Of a stretch of DNA of 64,000 nucleotides, positions 33,497-45,300 are shown one piece after another (positions within the stretch are counted from its first letter, which is position 1; every line of letters starts with the position of its first letter). Source of the stretch: Hygrocybe punicea. Taxonomy: Eukaryota > Basidiomycota > Agaricomycetes > Agaricales > Hygrophoraceae. Both the position numbers and the translations under genes were made by a program. The stretch spans positions 1,984,001-2,048,000 of the forward strand of contig OY744468.1 in assembly GCA_963556145.1 (NCBI GenBank), read 5' to 3'. The notes below the pieces were generated by a model. It did no database searches. It worked only from the letters and a program-made list of their open reading frames with translations, and was not told the DNA's origin.

Positions 33497-34269
33497 AGCT
33501 CATAGCCCTGTTATAAATATTGTCGTGGCCAATAGCCCCCTATGATCCGTCTTCCTAGGAACGACTTGGAAATATGCAGTGTTTTTTGGCTGGACTGGAA
33601 TCGATGATCCGATGACGCATTGGGGCTCCTGACGCCACAGACACCGAGTCCCCAAAGTCGTAATGAAGATCACCGGAGATGAATGATTTATATGTTTACA
33701 TATTCTTGTGGGACATATTTCACGATGTCAGTGTGACCTGGCCCCTGGCTAAAAAAACATGGAAAGCATACGCACCCAATGACCAAAAACTGTTACAGCC
33801 GTTCAAGTTGCAGGTCTCAGTCTCAGCGCAAGGCCTTGGATTCCCTTCCCTTCTCATGATAGTTTTTGGAGCATGACAATGATGACTGCATGTGGTCAGC
33901 GGTCAGTTACCAGTCACGAGCCCACGCCTAAAATATTCGGCCGGACCAATATGTAAGAGTTGGGGACTCCGATCATTACACATTCGAGTTAGAGGGCCTT
34001 GGCCAAGGGCGAGACTGCATGTGAAGCTTGGAAACCAATGGCGGGTTGCACGTTCATGCATCATGCAAATCTAGAGTCGAAATAGAATTGTACTACCGGA
34101 ATGAGGGGAACAGACGGAATATTGACGGACAACGTGAGTACACATATCCAGGATTATACGTACATGACAGCTGTCTGCGCAGTGCCCCTCATGATTTTTA
34201 TCCACCAGAAAAAAAAAATTCTCAGAAAGAAATCGAAAAATCGAAAAACACAAGTGCGAATGAAATTCG
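33497..34269. other. Intergenic region
   Basis: Lies between the start of the DUF3602 gene and the stop of the Ies2-like gene, both minus strand. No gene or repeat recognised; it should include the DUF3602 promoter near 33500-33600. Confidence 0.5.
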
Positions 34270-35709
34270 TCATGCAACCTCGAGCTCCAATACTTTCAAA
34301 TGCGGCATTCCGCAGGCGCCCCTCGTCCAATCCTGAACAAGCCTATACTTGCGCATCTCGGTGCATCCATCAACATCGCACCGAGCTGCCGTTCTTTTTG
34401 GGAATGCTTCTTCGTGGATTGGCGATGCCGTCGAAGCCACTCCGGTAACGCTCATGGGAACAGAGAACGACAAGCTCATCGTTCTCTCCGTGCTCGCACA
34501 TTGTTCTCCTCCGTTCCTAGATTTCGAAGTGGAGATCCATCGATACATCTCCGGCACCGCAGGAACATCTATAACTGCCGATTCTGGATCCATTGGAATG
34601 TCCAGATCCGGATCGCCTACGCCATCCAAATCAGTGTTGAGCGTTCCTTGCCTTAAAAGAGACTGGGGGACCGGCGTGGAAGGTGCCCCGGTATTGGTAT
34701 TCGTTGGAGGGTGGGACGAGGTGTGCGGTGTGCGGTCCTCGGCTATGTACAGCCCGCTGCGCCTATTCTTCGGCCGAGACTGTTTCTTCAGGAGACGGTT
34801 GATGGTCTCTGCCTGATTGGGCGGTTAGTGAAAGGCCCCGCATGGGATGAGTTTCAAAAAACATATATACCTTTTCGTCCTCCAGTTTCTTCTCGGACAT
34901 ATTTTTCCGTTTCCGGGCAGTTTCCTCGCGGCGAAGTGCTAGTTCCGCATCATTTAGTGGCTTTTTCTTGCGTGATGTTTCGGCTGCCGTGATTGAAACA
35001 AATTCCGAGAATTAGTACCGGGACTTTTCACATGGAAAAAAGTATTTGGTGGCAGTGGTTGAACACCATGCAACGGTACGAGTCACTCACATAATGATAC
35101 GTGCGTGGAGTCCACGACACTGGCCAAAACAGCCTGACGTGTTGTCATAGGGCGACCACTGGCAGTGACCGTGGTGGATGGCGTCGACCGGGACTGGTCC
35201 TTGTCACCTCCAGGATCGATTTCATCCTCGGATTCGATATCAAGATCTAAGTTATATTTGTTCTGAGAATACGGGGTACAAGACAATATTAAAGCTGAGA
35301 ACCTACCAGCAGATGGCGCGCGACGCGAAGATGTCCGGGACCTGTCAGGTGTTCGTGCAGGCGTCGAGGCAGTATTTGATGACGAGCTGGGATGTGCGGG
35401 AAGACGTAATTTAATTTTGAGGCGTGGTCGTTGAGGAGGCGGAGATGGGGTATGTGAGTGATCACCGAAGCCTGGATGATCGTTGTGCCCGTCGTTGCCC
35501 TGAGTCTCGTCTTCGTCCTGTGCCTCATCGTCATCCTCCTCTTCCTCCTCGTCCTCCTCTTCTCCTTCCTCATCCTCGTCCTCGTCTTCCTCCTCGTCTT
35601 CCATTTCTACATCTTCATCCTTCATGCCCAATTGCTGACCACGCAACTTGACTTCCACCCCGATGTCGACACCTCTTTCTCCGTCAGACTCTGATTCTGA
35701 AAGCTGCAT
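34270..35709 (-). CDS. ies2: INO80 complex subunit Ies2/INO80B (PAPA-1 plus HIT zinc finger), 404 aa
   Basis: A subunit of the INO80 chromatin remodeller, acting in the nucleus on nucleosome sliding and H2A.Z dynamics. Minus-strand exons 35709-35307, 35246-35091, 34983-34871 and 34812-34270 total 1215 nt, an exact frame to TGA. Residues 15-60 are a strongly acidic run. A Pro/Ser region and MTTRQAVLASVVDS follow, then the PAPA-1 region LALRREETARKRKNMSEKKL with EKAETINRLLKKQS. Near the C-terminus is an HIT-type finger ending: RCDVDGCTEMRKYRLVQDW then GACGMPHLKVLE. Domain order matches animal INO80B and fungal Ies2. It shares a 185-bp divergent promoter with the next gene. Confidence 0.9.
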
Positions 35710-35894
35710 ATCTGGACGGGTGCATCAAAGGGGATCACCGAAATCCTTACTGAGTTTCACAAACCGCTGCCGGCATCATCGATCCAGCCTGAGTCCGCTG
35801 AACTCATCCGCGCAATAACCAAAAGGAAGGCCGGTCTTTCAAACTCCGATCCTTCCGCCGGTACGGTGTACACTCAGGCTTGCGAAACACTGCC
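35710..35894. promoter_or_regulatory. Bidirectional promoter interval
   Basis: Only 185 bp separate the divergent start codons of the Ies2-like gene and the membrane-protein gene, so both must be driven from here. No TATA box or known motif stands out. Confidence 0.55.
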
Positions 35895-36348
35895 ATGTCG
35901 TCCCAGACAGCAAAGTACAAGCCTGCCCCTTTGAAAGCCGACTCTGACGCTGAAGTCGACGCCAACGACGATGACTCTACCGTTGATAACACTACCCAGA
36001 CGACTCGGACACAACTTGAACCCATCGCCAGTCTCTTTGTCCAACCGACACCCTCGCCCTGGAAACGTGCTGCCCTGATCGCGTTCACCCTCCTTATGTT
36101 CTGGTTCGCATTTTCGATGAGAATGTCTCTTTATGAAGCAAAGCAGCAGCAAGTCGTCCACGCCAAGAGGTACGTTCATCAGAGGCATTATATCAGTTTA
36201 CGACGACCTGGTCTGACCCTGGTATTGTCTTTTTCATGGCGCAAGATATTCGAGAGAGTTCAAATTCAGACCTGCTGCCAGTCCGGTTATCACGGAGCGC
36301 TTGAAAGATGGTCGTGTCCGTGTGAGGGGAGCGCAGCCCTCGGCTTAG
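35895..36348 (+). CDS. Small single-pass membrane protein, 125 aa
   Basis: Exons 35895-36169 and 36246-36348 (intron 76 nt, GT-AG) sum to 378 nt, exactly 125 codons plus TAG. It begins MSSQTAKYKPAPLKADSDAE, followed by an acidic stretch. One hydrophobic helix (AALIAFTLLMFWFAF) lies near residues 58-73. The C-terminal part reads YSREFKFRPAASPVITERLK and DGRVRVRGAQPSA. There is no signal peptide, so it is probably a signal-anchored protein of the endomembranes or mitochondria. The conserved-looking tail suggests a real family; I do not recognise its function. An upstream in-frame ATG (35880) is possible. Confidence 0.8.
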
Positions 36349-37588
36349 ACACAGCCGGGTTGCTTATAGTTTCAGGGGCATGTAAAAGTGACTTGCCATT
36401 TCCTTCCTCGAACCGCTTCTCGCCATGGATTCTTACAGATTTATTTTCAGGAGTCCTTTGTTTGTGGAGTGTAGATGGTGTATCGTATCGTTAACCGGAG
36501 TCCTCATTCACCACCATTATTTATTTATTAGCATTTGCCAATGTCATGGAACGTGTCCTTCCCCTTCCCTTTCTGAGTGGTCGGCCTTTTAGTTGGAGTT
36601 GGGTGTCGTCAACTCCGAGTATATTCATCCTTCTGTCCATATTACGTTGCTCATACCGCTTTTTTGTTCGTTCGTTCAGCAACCCACCTCACTCTTTCCA
36701 CTCGCTGTGGCCGGTTGAGTTTCTTTTAGGCCCCTGTTTAATTATTCTGTCCCCCTCCAGTGGGTTGTACCGCTCGATACTGATTTAAAACACATACACC
36801 ACATATACCGCCCTCTCATCTTATCCCGTTCCCATCATCGGCCACTTTGCTGAGAACACGCTCGCGACTTTTGCCACAAGATTGACAAAGTTCGTTTCCC
36901 TCCCCTCTTGCCTTGAAAGGGATATTTGACCCTCCCCCTCTTGCAAACCGTCCTTGCGATCATGATTTTTTAGCCGTCCTTACCTTGTACCACGCATTCC
37001 ATGCTATCGGCTTTGCTCTTGGATCTGCATGGTTTTCTATCCCGGACTATGGCTTGGTTTGACGGAGCATTATCCCTCCGTGCGCCATCCTCTAACGTCC
37101 GAGGTATATAATATTTCATGGCGCACTTCTCAGCAAGGCGCGTGCGTGTTTTCCCGGGTTCAAGTAACGGCGATACCTAGATGGAACTCAGGCGAGCGAA
37201 GTATCATGTAAAAATCCCGTGTTCTGGATCTGTGCGTGTAGCATGCTCAAAGCAAGTCCTGCAGGAAGCATACTTCCGCTTCAATGCCTCTTGGACTTGC
37301 AACCCTCGGACATCTTCCCTTGACCTCCTTCCTTCTTGCACACGCCCTCATCTGCCCCCCTGTGCCTTGTATCATGCTCTGTTGCACCTCACCACTCATT
37401 TGCCGCGCCGACCACATTTCTTCCCAATACCTCTCTGTCCTCTTTTAAGTGTTTACCCCCACCTACTTCCTGTAGAAGAGAATTAAGGCGGTATTTCAAC
37501 CTGCTTGTGAATCAGTCTTTTCAATAATAATCCATCATTGTGGCGTTCACGTGACGGCGATTACCCGTATACGCCTGTAAACTTGAAT
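36349..37588. other. Intergenic, no gene seen
   Basis: About 1.2 kb, CpG-rich like the neighbouring genes and pyrimidine-rich on the plus strand (e.g. 37310-37480). Short frames lack splicing support. It probably includes the 3' UTR of the membrane-protein gene and the promoter of the MINDY gene. Confidence 0.55.
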
Positions 37589-39093
37589 ATGCACCAAGAA
37601 CCACCAAGTATCCAATCTTCCCGGGCGGAAGTCTGGTACCTCAAGAAAGTCAGTTTCGGAACTAGGAACTCCAAGCGAGAAGTAAAAATTATCACACAAA
37701 ATTTCAATGGGTTCGTAAAGCATCTTCGTCATAAACCTAGTGAAAAGCTCACATACCAACGCAGCCCATGTTCTTTCATCGCCATTTGTAAGGGGCTATG
37801 ATCTGTTCATTTACTGTGTTTGACGGCACCTAACGGAGTTACGGTACTCTTAGGCAATATCCTTATCCTACGTGGAAACATAGAAGTCTTGCCCTTTGAA
37901 CGCACCTCGGTCTCTTATGAATTTCTGTCGCAATTAGTCGGAGAATATATTCTATCGAGCTCTCCTGGCGTCGACATCTCGGCCGCCCTTTCAGTCATGC
38001 CGCTGACTCAAAGTACGCCGTCCCTTTTTTACACAGCTTTGTTATGAAATGTAATTGTGATTCTCCTAGAGGGTATGGACCTCAATCCCTTATTTACTGC
38101 AGCCACATCTTTCCGGCCCGCCGGCGTCGGTGGAGAGTTGAAACTGTTCGAACAAGCCAGAATCAAACTCGTTCATGGCTGGCTGGTCGACCCGGGCAGC
38201 AAAGAAGCCAAAGTCCTCCGCAAAACACCCGACTACGACAGCGCTGTGAACCTGATAGTCGACGCTGATCATATTACACAGGGTAGATTGGTCGTTAGCG
38301 ATGGTAGTGGAACGGTGCCCGATAGGTCCTCCACGAAAAACTTTACGGATGAGGAGCGGGAGAAGATCACGGATGGTAAGCTGGCAAAGATTCCTGTTGT
38401 TGAAAAGTATTATTACTGACGCATATATAGCCATTGTTATCCGCACATTCCTGCACAATACCCAATCGCAGTTGACGTACAACGGACTGTTCAGTCTGGC
38501 TTCTCTCCTGCAACCTGGTTCGCTAGTTGCGCTTTTCCGAAACTCGCATTTATCTGTCCTATACAAATCGGAGGGAGAGGAACCCATGTTATATACTCTG
38601 GTTACGGATTCTGTTTTCCTCCAGGAACCTTCTGTCGTCTGGGAAAGGCTTGAGGACGTGGATGGAGGCTGGGCTTGTTTTGTCGATTCGGACTTTGTTC
38701 GATCGAGTCCAGCTGGCGGGGACTTTGCTGGACAGACAGCGGAAGCCACACTGAGGGCAATCGAGCCGGATACACGTGCAATTGACCCTGCAGAGTGCGT
38801 TATATCACCCACCGATACTAATAGGATGCACTTCCTCACTTTGGTTTGGTTTGATTTTTTTGTTCTCAAATAGTCAAGCCTTAGCGCAGCAGCTACAAGC
38901 TGAAGAAGATGAACTTGCGCGCCGGGAGTATGCCCGGCAGGAGCGAGAGTATCAGATGGCGAGGGAACGTCAGGAAGCAAGGGAACGACAGGAGGCCACG
39001 GGACGACGCCAAAGTAATAGAGGAAATCAAAATCCAGAATTGTTCAGTGGAGCTGACAACCGTCGAAAACCCAAGTTGTGTATTGTTATGTAA
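37589..39093 (+). CDS. MINDY-family (FAM63) K48-ubiquitin deubiquitinase, 397 aa, C-terminal CaaX-like box
   Basis: A cysteine protease family that trims long K48-linked ubiquitin chains. Exons 37589-37710, 37765-37787, 37854-38012, 38070-38375, 38431-38794 and 38874-39093 total 1194 nt, an exact frame. The catalytic Cys lies in NGPCSFIAIC, largely encoded by a 23-nt micro-exon. Family blocks follow: CNILILRGNIEV, DLNPLFTAATSFRPAGVGGE, LFEQARIKLVHGWLVDP, DYDSAVNLIVDADH, NTQSQLTYNGLFSLAS, and the His block SLVALFRNSHLSVLYK with LYTLVTDSVF. An MIU-like helix (DQALAQQLQAEEDELARREY) gives ubiquitin binding. The protein ends CIVM, a plausible prenylation box. Last gene of the CpG-rich host island. 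Confidence 0.92.
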
Positions 39094-39819
39094 GGTGGAG
39101 AGGTTCACGCTGGCGTCCTACGAGCAGGTAACAATAACAGGAGTCTGCCGGCCAGGCCTGTGTTACATCTGGCTGTGTATTTTTGGAACCATAGCATTAG
39201 TTACATATCCGTCGGAGGTAGTCTCAAGGACACCAATAATGCAGATATATCTTGATCGCTCGAGTTACGTGGTTCCGGAGAGGGAAGGAAATCTACTGCA
39301 GTCTTATGAAGCTGTGATGTGGACGATTCGCTGCAGGCGACCCGGATCAGTTGCCCGACCAGAACCGAAACCAGGAGAACAGCGGCTGACGGTGGACGGT
39401 GGTTTGAGAACGCTTCCCTCTGAGTTGATCAGACTTGTTCGCCACTGGTAGCGTGGACTCGGAGAGACATCAATGCGCAGAACACATGACTCGGAATATT
39501 GCGAAGCTCCGAGTATGTAAATGGAAACTTAGTTTACATGTCACCTTTTCATCAATCTATTCAACCACAAGTCTGAGGGGTAACTGGACAATAACACAGT
39601 TATATCAACACAGGTTAGGGAATTCTGATGCAAAACAGGGCAGGTTAAGGCAGATTAAGGCACAGAACTGGGCAGATTTGGACAACTGGGTAGATTAGAT
39701 AAAAAAAGGGCAAAATAAAATCTGGGCAGTTTAAGGTATATTGATGCAAATAAGAGCCATTGGGCAAATAAAGACCCAGAACCCTAGAGCCTCTGACTCT
39801 CAGGATCTCTTGCTGGGCA
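39094..39819. other. Boundary between host-gene island and repeat region
   Basis: 3' flank of the MINDY gene, CpG-rich to about 39480, then an imperfect repeat (GGGCAGGTTAAGGCAGATTA-like, 39620-39740) and CpG-poor DNA onward. No gene. Confidence 0.6.
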
Positions 39820-42645
39820 ATGTCAAATAAGCTTTTGATAAGATCAGCAGGCAATGAGAGAACAAAAAAAGGGCCAGAAACCTCCAAATCCATCTGTACA
39901 CCACACTCATTCAAGTGGTCTCTTGACAAAGACCTGCCAGTTCCATCCACTTTCAAACTGATTGAAGGCAATGGTGCTGTCTTTGACATCAATATTCCTT
40001 GCTCCAGCAAAGTCATAGCCTTGAAAAAAGCCATTCATTTTGAGGGAAAGAATAGGATCCTGAGTAGCATTGATGCCAAAGACTTGAGGTATGTTGCCCT
40101 GAGTGGGCAAATAAGAACCTTGTGGCCTACATTCCTCTCAACTAGGTTGATAAAGTCATCAAAGACCTCCCTATAGCCTCATTTCAAGAACTCTTGTTCA
40201 AAGCAGGCAAGCAGGACATTCACAAATTGCAGGAGTTGCAACTCATCTCTGAGTATTGGGCTGAACAGCCCAACAGCTAACAAGCTGTATATATTTGTGA
40301 TGTTCCCAGCTACTGATAAGTGCTCCTCACCCATGGATGATGACATTGCCCATATTCCTGTCGATCATTTTCCTTGTGCCTGGCAGATGGTGTGTTATGG
40401 ACAATTGCCAGCTGGGTCCCTCTGCACCTTTCATGTTATTGCTTGACCCTTCCCTGATCTCCTGTTGTTACTGTCTTCCTACAGCAATTGAATATGTGAA
40501 TATGGCAAGTATCTGTGAGTTTTCTCCCATCTTGGGGTTGACAGTTTTGTGGCTGATGTCTGTATGGGATGAAAGGGTTAGATGGAAGTGGTGGTTAGAG
40601 GTGATAGGTTAGTAAGTTTTAAAAAGAAACTACTTGATCTCCTCAGGCTGTCAGATATGTGATCAACTTTCTGAGAATTCCAGGGACCCTTAACATGCTT
40701 CATAAATCATGCGCTGATGAAGAAACTTAATGAAGATATACTTACTATTAGCAGTACAGTAAACCCTGGCTGACCTGGCTGAATATCCACCTAGTAATTT
40801 GGACACCACACCTAAAATAAGGACTCACAGTGGCAATTGACTCCAAGAACCAAAAAGGTAGAAAAGTGTGGCATCTCCTTCCACCTAAAAGGCCTTGGAT
40901 TGTCTATGCAGTAATGGTGCAGGAAAAAAACAAATCTGATGGGGGACCGGGCTGGCCAGGATCCCCCTGCTGTCTGTAGGGTTGACCATGAGTCCTGTGC
41001 TGTAGTAACTATGTGCTACAAGCAAATATATGATAGGGGTGAAGTGGAGAGGGAGACAGGAGAGGAGTGCTAGGTAGTAAAAGACAGGAAATGAAGATAT
41101 ATGATATATATCCTGATTCCAGGTCATTAGGGACATTGCATTATTGGTAGGAATGATTCCAGAGTTGGAATCTGGAGCAGAATCAAGTGAAATCAAGTGG
41201 AATTGAGTGGAATTGAGTGGAATTGACAATATCAGAGTGGAAATGGATGGGAATCATGTGGGACATACAGAGGATATGCATCCAGATGATCTGGAGCCTC
41301 TACAGCATTTGACACTATGTGAGCCTGGTGGAGGTGCAGATGATCCACAAAGGTGTCCAGAGTTGTGATGAGTTTTGGTTGGCTAGAATATCAGAATTCT
41401 ATCAGCTGAAATCAAAGCAAGCAAAGGTCTTACCGGCCCCTGGAAGAGAAGGCTGCATTGAATCTTGAGGGATGGGTGTGCCAATTCCACAGGTGAAGGT
41501 TGTGTTGAACCAAATGGTGAAGGCTGCATTGGTGTGGCAGGTGACAATTGCCCTGATCAGAGAGGAGTATCTTGGTGTTCACATGACAGGGCTGGATGAA
41601 TCTTGTCTGGCAGTGGGCCAATTACTCAGAGACAGGGCAGGAGAGATTGGTGCAGATGTTAAAGGTGACACATTGAATTGCAACAACTGGGGCTGTGTGT
41701 AAAGTCCTCCAGCATGTCATTAAGACTCAGTATGGATGAAAGGATAGGAGGGATATAGGAAGAAGTTCCAGAAGCAATGAGTTGGTAGTTTGGATTCATG
41801 ACCTGAAGGGTATGTGGAAAAGATTGATGTAGACATATTATAAACTTGAGAGGCAGACCATTCAATATCAAGTCATGTTCTTGTGACCACAGTGGTGGGA
41901 CAAGTTGACCTTTCTACAGACATTCACTTGATATTATGAAAATCCAAACTTGGAAGCTTTGACAGGACATTCAGGCAGCTGTACATTGGCAAACATCTAA
42001 TTCTGGCAAAATCCTCACTTCTCATCCTGTTATTTGATTTTTTAAGTATTTAAATAATCCTACACAACTCTTTGAACTGAAACCAAACATTCCTAGGATA
42101 TACGAATGTAGAAAAAATGCTTGACATTGATTGTGTGGTAGCCTTTTCAATCTGTATTGGTTAGTCCTGACTTGGCCTCTTATTTATTTTACCTTATTGA
42201 CATCTTATACAGGATCTGGTGCATTATTTCAATGAAAAGTTATTTGTTGGAGTGAATGAATATGACACACCTGCTAAGTCATGCCTTTTTTCTGAAATGA
42301 AGATAGATAGAAGTCTTTTCTGGCAGTGGCAGAGCAGTTCAAGACCTAGTTTTGGCTGTCATCAAGAGGGCATGTGGTTATACTGTGGCAAAATACTGGC
42401 TCACTGGCTTCCTGTGTTTTGTGATGGAATCAGTCCTCTGTCTGCCACTAACATTATCTCAGCACAGCCAAAATATCATGGGCCTGTGTGGCTTGACAGA
42501 ATTTGAAGCCAGTTCCATTGTAAGCACCTGCCTGCCAAGCTTTACCAAAGCCCATCTTGAAGACATACTGGTGAAGATGAAAGAGTGGTTTTGTGGTTAC
42601 AGAAAAAGCTGGTACATCTTCACTCCCTACAGCAACACTTAGATA
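39820..42645 (+). pseudogene. Decayed Crinkler-header / AAA-ATPase-like gene
   Basis: Two separated remnants on the plus strand. 39890-40230: FKWSLDKDLPVPSTFKLIE, VFDINIPCSSKVIALKKAI, SSIDAKDL then LPIASFQELLFKAGKQD. This resembles the ubiquitin-like header of Crinkler-type proteins (polar start, LKK.I, IDAKDL). 42211-42645: HYFNEKLFVGVNEYDTPAKS, a frameshift, then AVIKRACGYTVAKYWLTGFL, IMGLCGLTEFE and HLEDILVKMKEWFCGYR, as in fungal AAA-ATPase-like (PF09820) proteins that carry such headers. The 1.9 kb between is unreadable. Stops and frame changes make it non-functional. Crinkler-type proteins are widespread effector- or conflict-related proteins; the role here is unknown. Confidence 0.5.
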
Positions 42646-43689
42646 TACCGATGTGAGATCCATCAATGTGCTATGTTAACGAACCAAACATTATAGTGTG
42701 CTAGCAAAGTCATAACAAGGACATACTTTAAAATCCTTTGACATCTCATGCTTGCATTGCATAAAGCTAGCCAGGCACACTTTTCAGTTGCACATGCCAA
42801 TGAATGATTGGTCAAGTGGTTTGGTGGCTGAGAATTTACCATCATTGATGAGGGTCACAGATACGTTCCTGAACAAGCTCTTGCCAACTCTTCATCTGAT
42901 TATCAGGGAAAGAAATAGAGACCAATTTGATTGAAAGAGTGTGGGGGTGTGGTGCTTGGGACAACCTGTGGCCCATCATATATAAGTTCTTGATGGCTGC
43001 AGTATAACTGACTTGTCAGCATAGCCATCACAGGTACATTGTGACAGTGGGGCCGCATGACTGCAGTTTGGTGTTGATTGTATCAAGATCACCATAATCA
43101 TCATCATCCCCATCCATCTCCTCATTGATATCATCCACTGCAGTGCTGGCCAAGGGGTCTGTTTTGGTATTGGGGGGTAAGTGGCCAACAGTGCTCCAAT
43201 TGAATGAGGGAGTACACTTTCAATCCTAGTAATATGAGCTTCTGCAGCTGATGAGCAGATGAATAGCCACAGGAGTTGTAGGGATAGCAAGACCCAATGG
43301 AATGTCAGAAGACATTTTCCCAGTTGGTGCTGAATTTACAAGGGATGTTGTTCCACAGAGTTTCCATGTACTGACTGATAATGGTAAGAATTGTCTTGAA
43401 GTCATAAAGAGTTAAAAAAAGGAGGGTATGGACTTCCTGGGAAGTGGCCTGCATATAGAACATCGATTTGGCTTCAATCCTTAGTGAGTAAACAAGCAAG
43501 TTGGAGATATCAATGCCAATACTTTTGAGATATGCCACAATGGGTCAAGCCTGGAGAAATTTGAGGCACTCAAGGTCATGAATTAGTTATGAGTGGGTGA
43601 GAGGCTGAGAACAAGGAAATGGGAGAGTGGCAATGGTTGTTGGCTTGATAGAACCCAGAGCCAAGATGACTTTTCTTGAATATCCATTG
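42646..43689. other. CpG-poor decayed DNA
   Basis: Minus-strand fragments at 43540-42970 read like an old coding sequence (LASTAVDDINEEMDGDDDDYGD) but carry several stops. No family is recognised and no boundaries can be given. Confidence 0.4.
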
Positions 43690-45300
43690 TTCATACATGT
43701 TACATTTTTCAACTTCACTTCCAACTCTGATGCCCACCATGACAATTCCACACTACCACACCTTCCTTTCTCATTTCCTTTTGTCCTTTGTCTTCTTTTA
43801 GCCATCATTGTTTATTCTTGTTCTTGTTTTCTTTTTATCCTTTCTTCTAGAACAATCCAGACTGATCATGGATACATCCCCACATGACCTTGCTGTACCC
43901 GAACAGTCCCCTTGCCCACAGATTTCACTTTCATTGTCTTTGCTGTACAACATACTGTCTTCCCAAACTGATACACAATGGCTATCCTCACCAAACAGTT
44001 CATAACCATGATGATCATTGGTGCCATAGCAATCACCTTCCTGATCAGTTTTTACATCATCATGATTTCCTTTGGGAAAGGCAACCTTCCTTCATTGATG
44101 AAACTGACATCCACCTTGACAGTCTACCAACATGTAATTGACAATTGCCATTCCCAGATATATGGTTTCCACTTTTGTATCCTGTGCCTACCATTATCCT
44201 CCCTGACTATCTGACGACATTCCTCACCTGCATGTATAATCCTTGATCATGATACATTTTACTGTTCCCTCCAATCTGACCATTGCTGGAGTGCACTCCT
44301 TTGGACGTCACCCACAGACCATATGACTTCCCAATACAGAGAACTAACCCCTATTGTTTATTGTTCACATGTCATTGCTTCAATTCAGTACCCGATGACT
44401 TGTTCCCACAGCTTGTCACTTGTACCATGACTTGAGACCTAGACCCATATTCATTTATCCTTTTCCATCTGTAACCTTGATGACTCCCACACTCATTTAC
44501 AATAATACCCTTTCTTAGATGAATACCAATATCAGGTGGACATCATTGTTCCATACACAGGACAAGACATTGCCCCTCAATATGTCATCAACACAGACAT
44601 CATCATTTGGCACAGCTTATGCTGTTCACATGTCTGACTTTGACTATTCCACCAATCTAGTTGGTTTCCTTCTAATTCACTCCTTTGTTTTCTTTCATGC
44701 TGACTTCACTGCTATGCCCACACTACCTCAAGATACCCACTATTCCAATGCTGGATGATGCCTCTCTCGAACCCAACCATGCAATGCACCTGTCAGACTA
44801 CCTACTTGCCCATTGCAGCAGGTGCAGACCCCAAATTGGCAATTCTGCATATTACATGATCTGATGACAAATCATCTGAGTCATCTGGACCTCCTCTATC
44901 CCTCAATGGCCTCCAGTTGCATTGTGAGAACACTGACATGAGGATGCCTATGACATGTCCACCTCATGGAGAACACATGGTGTGGTTGGACTTGTTGACT
45001 TCCATTGATTGCCCTCAAGACAGTCACTATAAGCACTGTTCTTGTAGTTGGTTCAGACTTTTTCTTCTTTTTCTTTCTTTATGTTTAGTCTGGTTCTTGG
45101 GGCTGACCCTCTTGTCTTGGGTAATCCCCACAGTTCACAATGACGTTAGACCATGAACCCCCCTTGTAGCAGTGTTGTAAGCAATAATGAAAACTGCTGT
45201 TCTCTCCTCTAGAAACTGACTCCCAGTTAAGGTGATTATTGCTGGAGCCTGCTGTAGAAGTGATCCATAACATCATTGCCATATCAAAATACTGCTGCCT
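43690..45300 (+). repeat. Left arm of a large inverted duplication, with decayed ORF
   Basis: Pairs in inverse orientation with 47255-50160. Landmarks match in order: GACTGATCATGGATACATCC (about 43860 vs 50012), GATCTGATGACAAATCATCT (about 44860 vs 47692) and CTGGAGCCTGCTG (about 45242 vs 47281). The arm carries remnants of a protein starting with a membrane helix (TKQFITMMIIGAIAITFLIS, 43990) and a later part, YQYQVDIIVPYTGQDIAPQY (~44523). Frames shift and stops occur. Family unknown. CpG is strongly depleted. Confidence 0.65.

Noticed and set aside
35424..35694. Plus-strand Leu/Pro-rich frames
   Set aside because: Antisense of the acidic Glu/Asp run in the Ies2-like protein.
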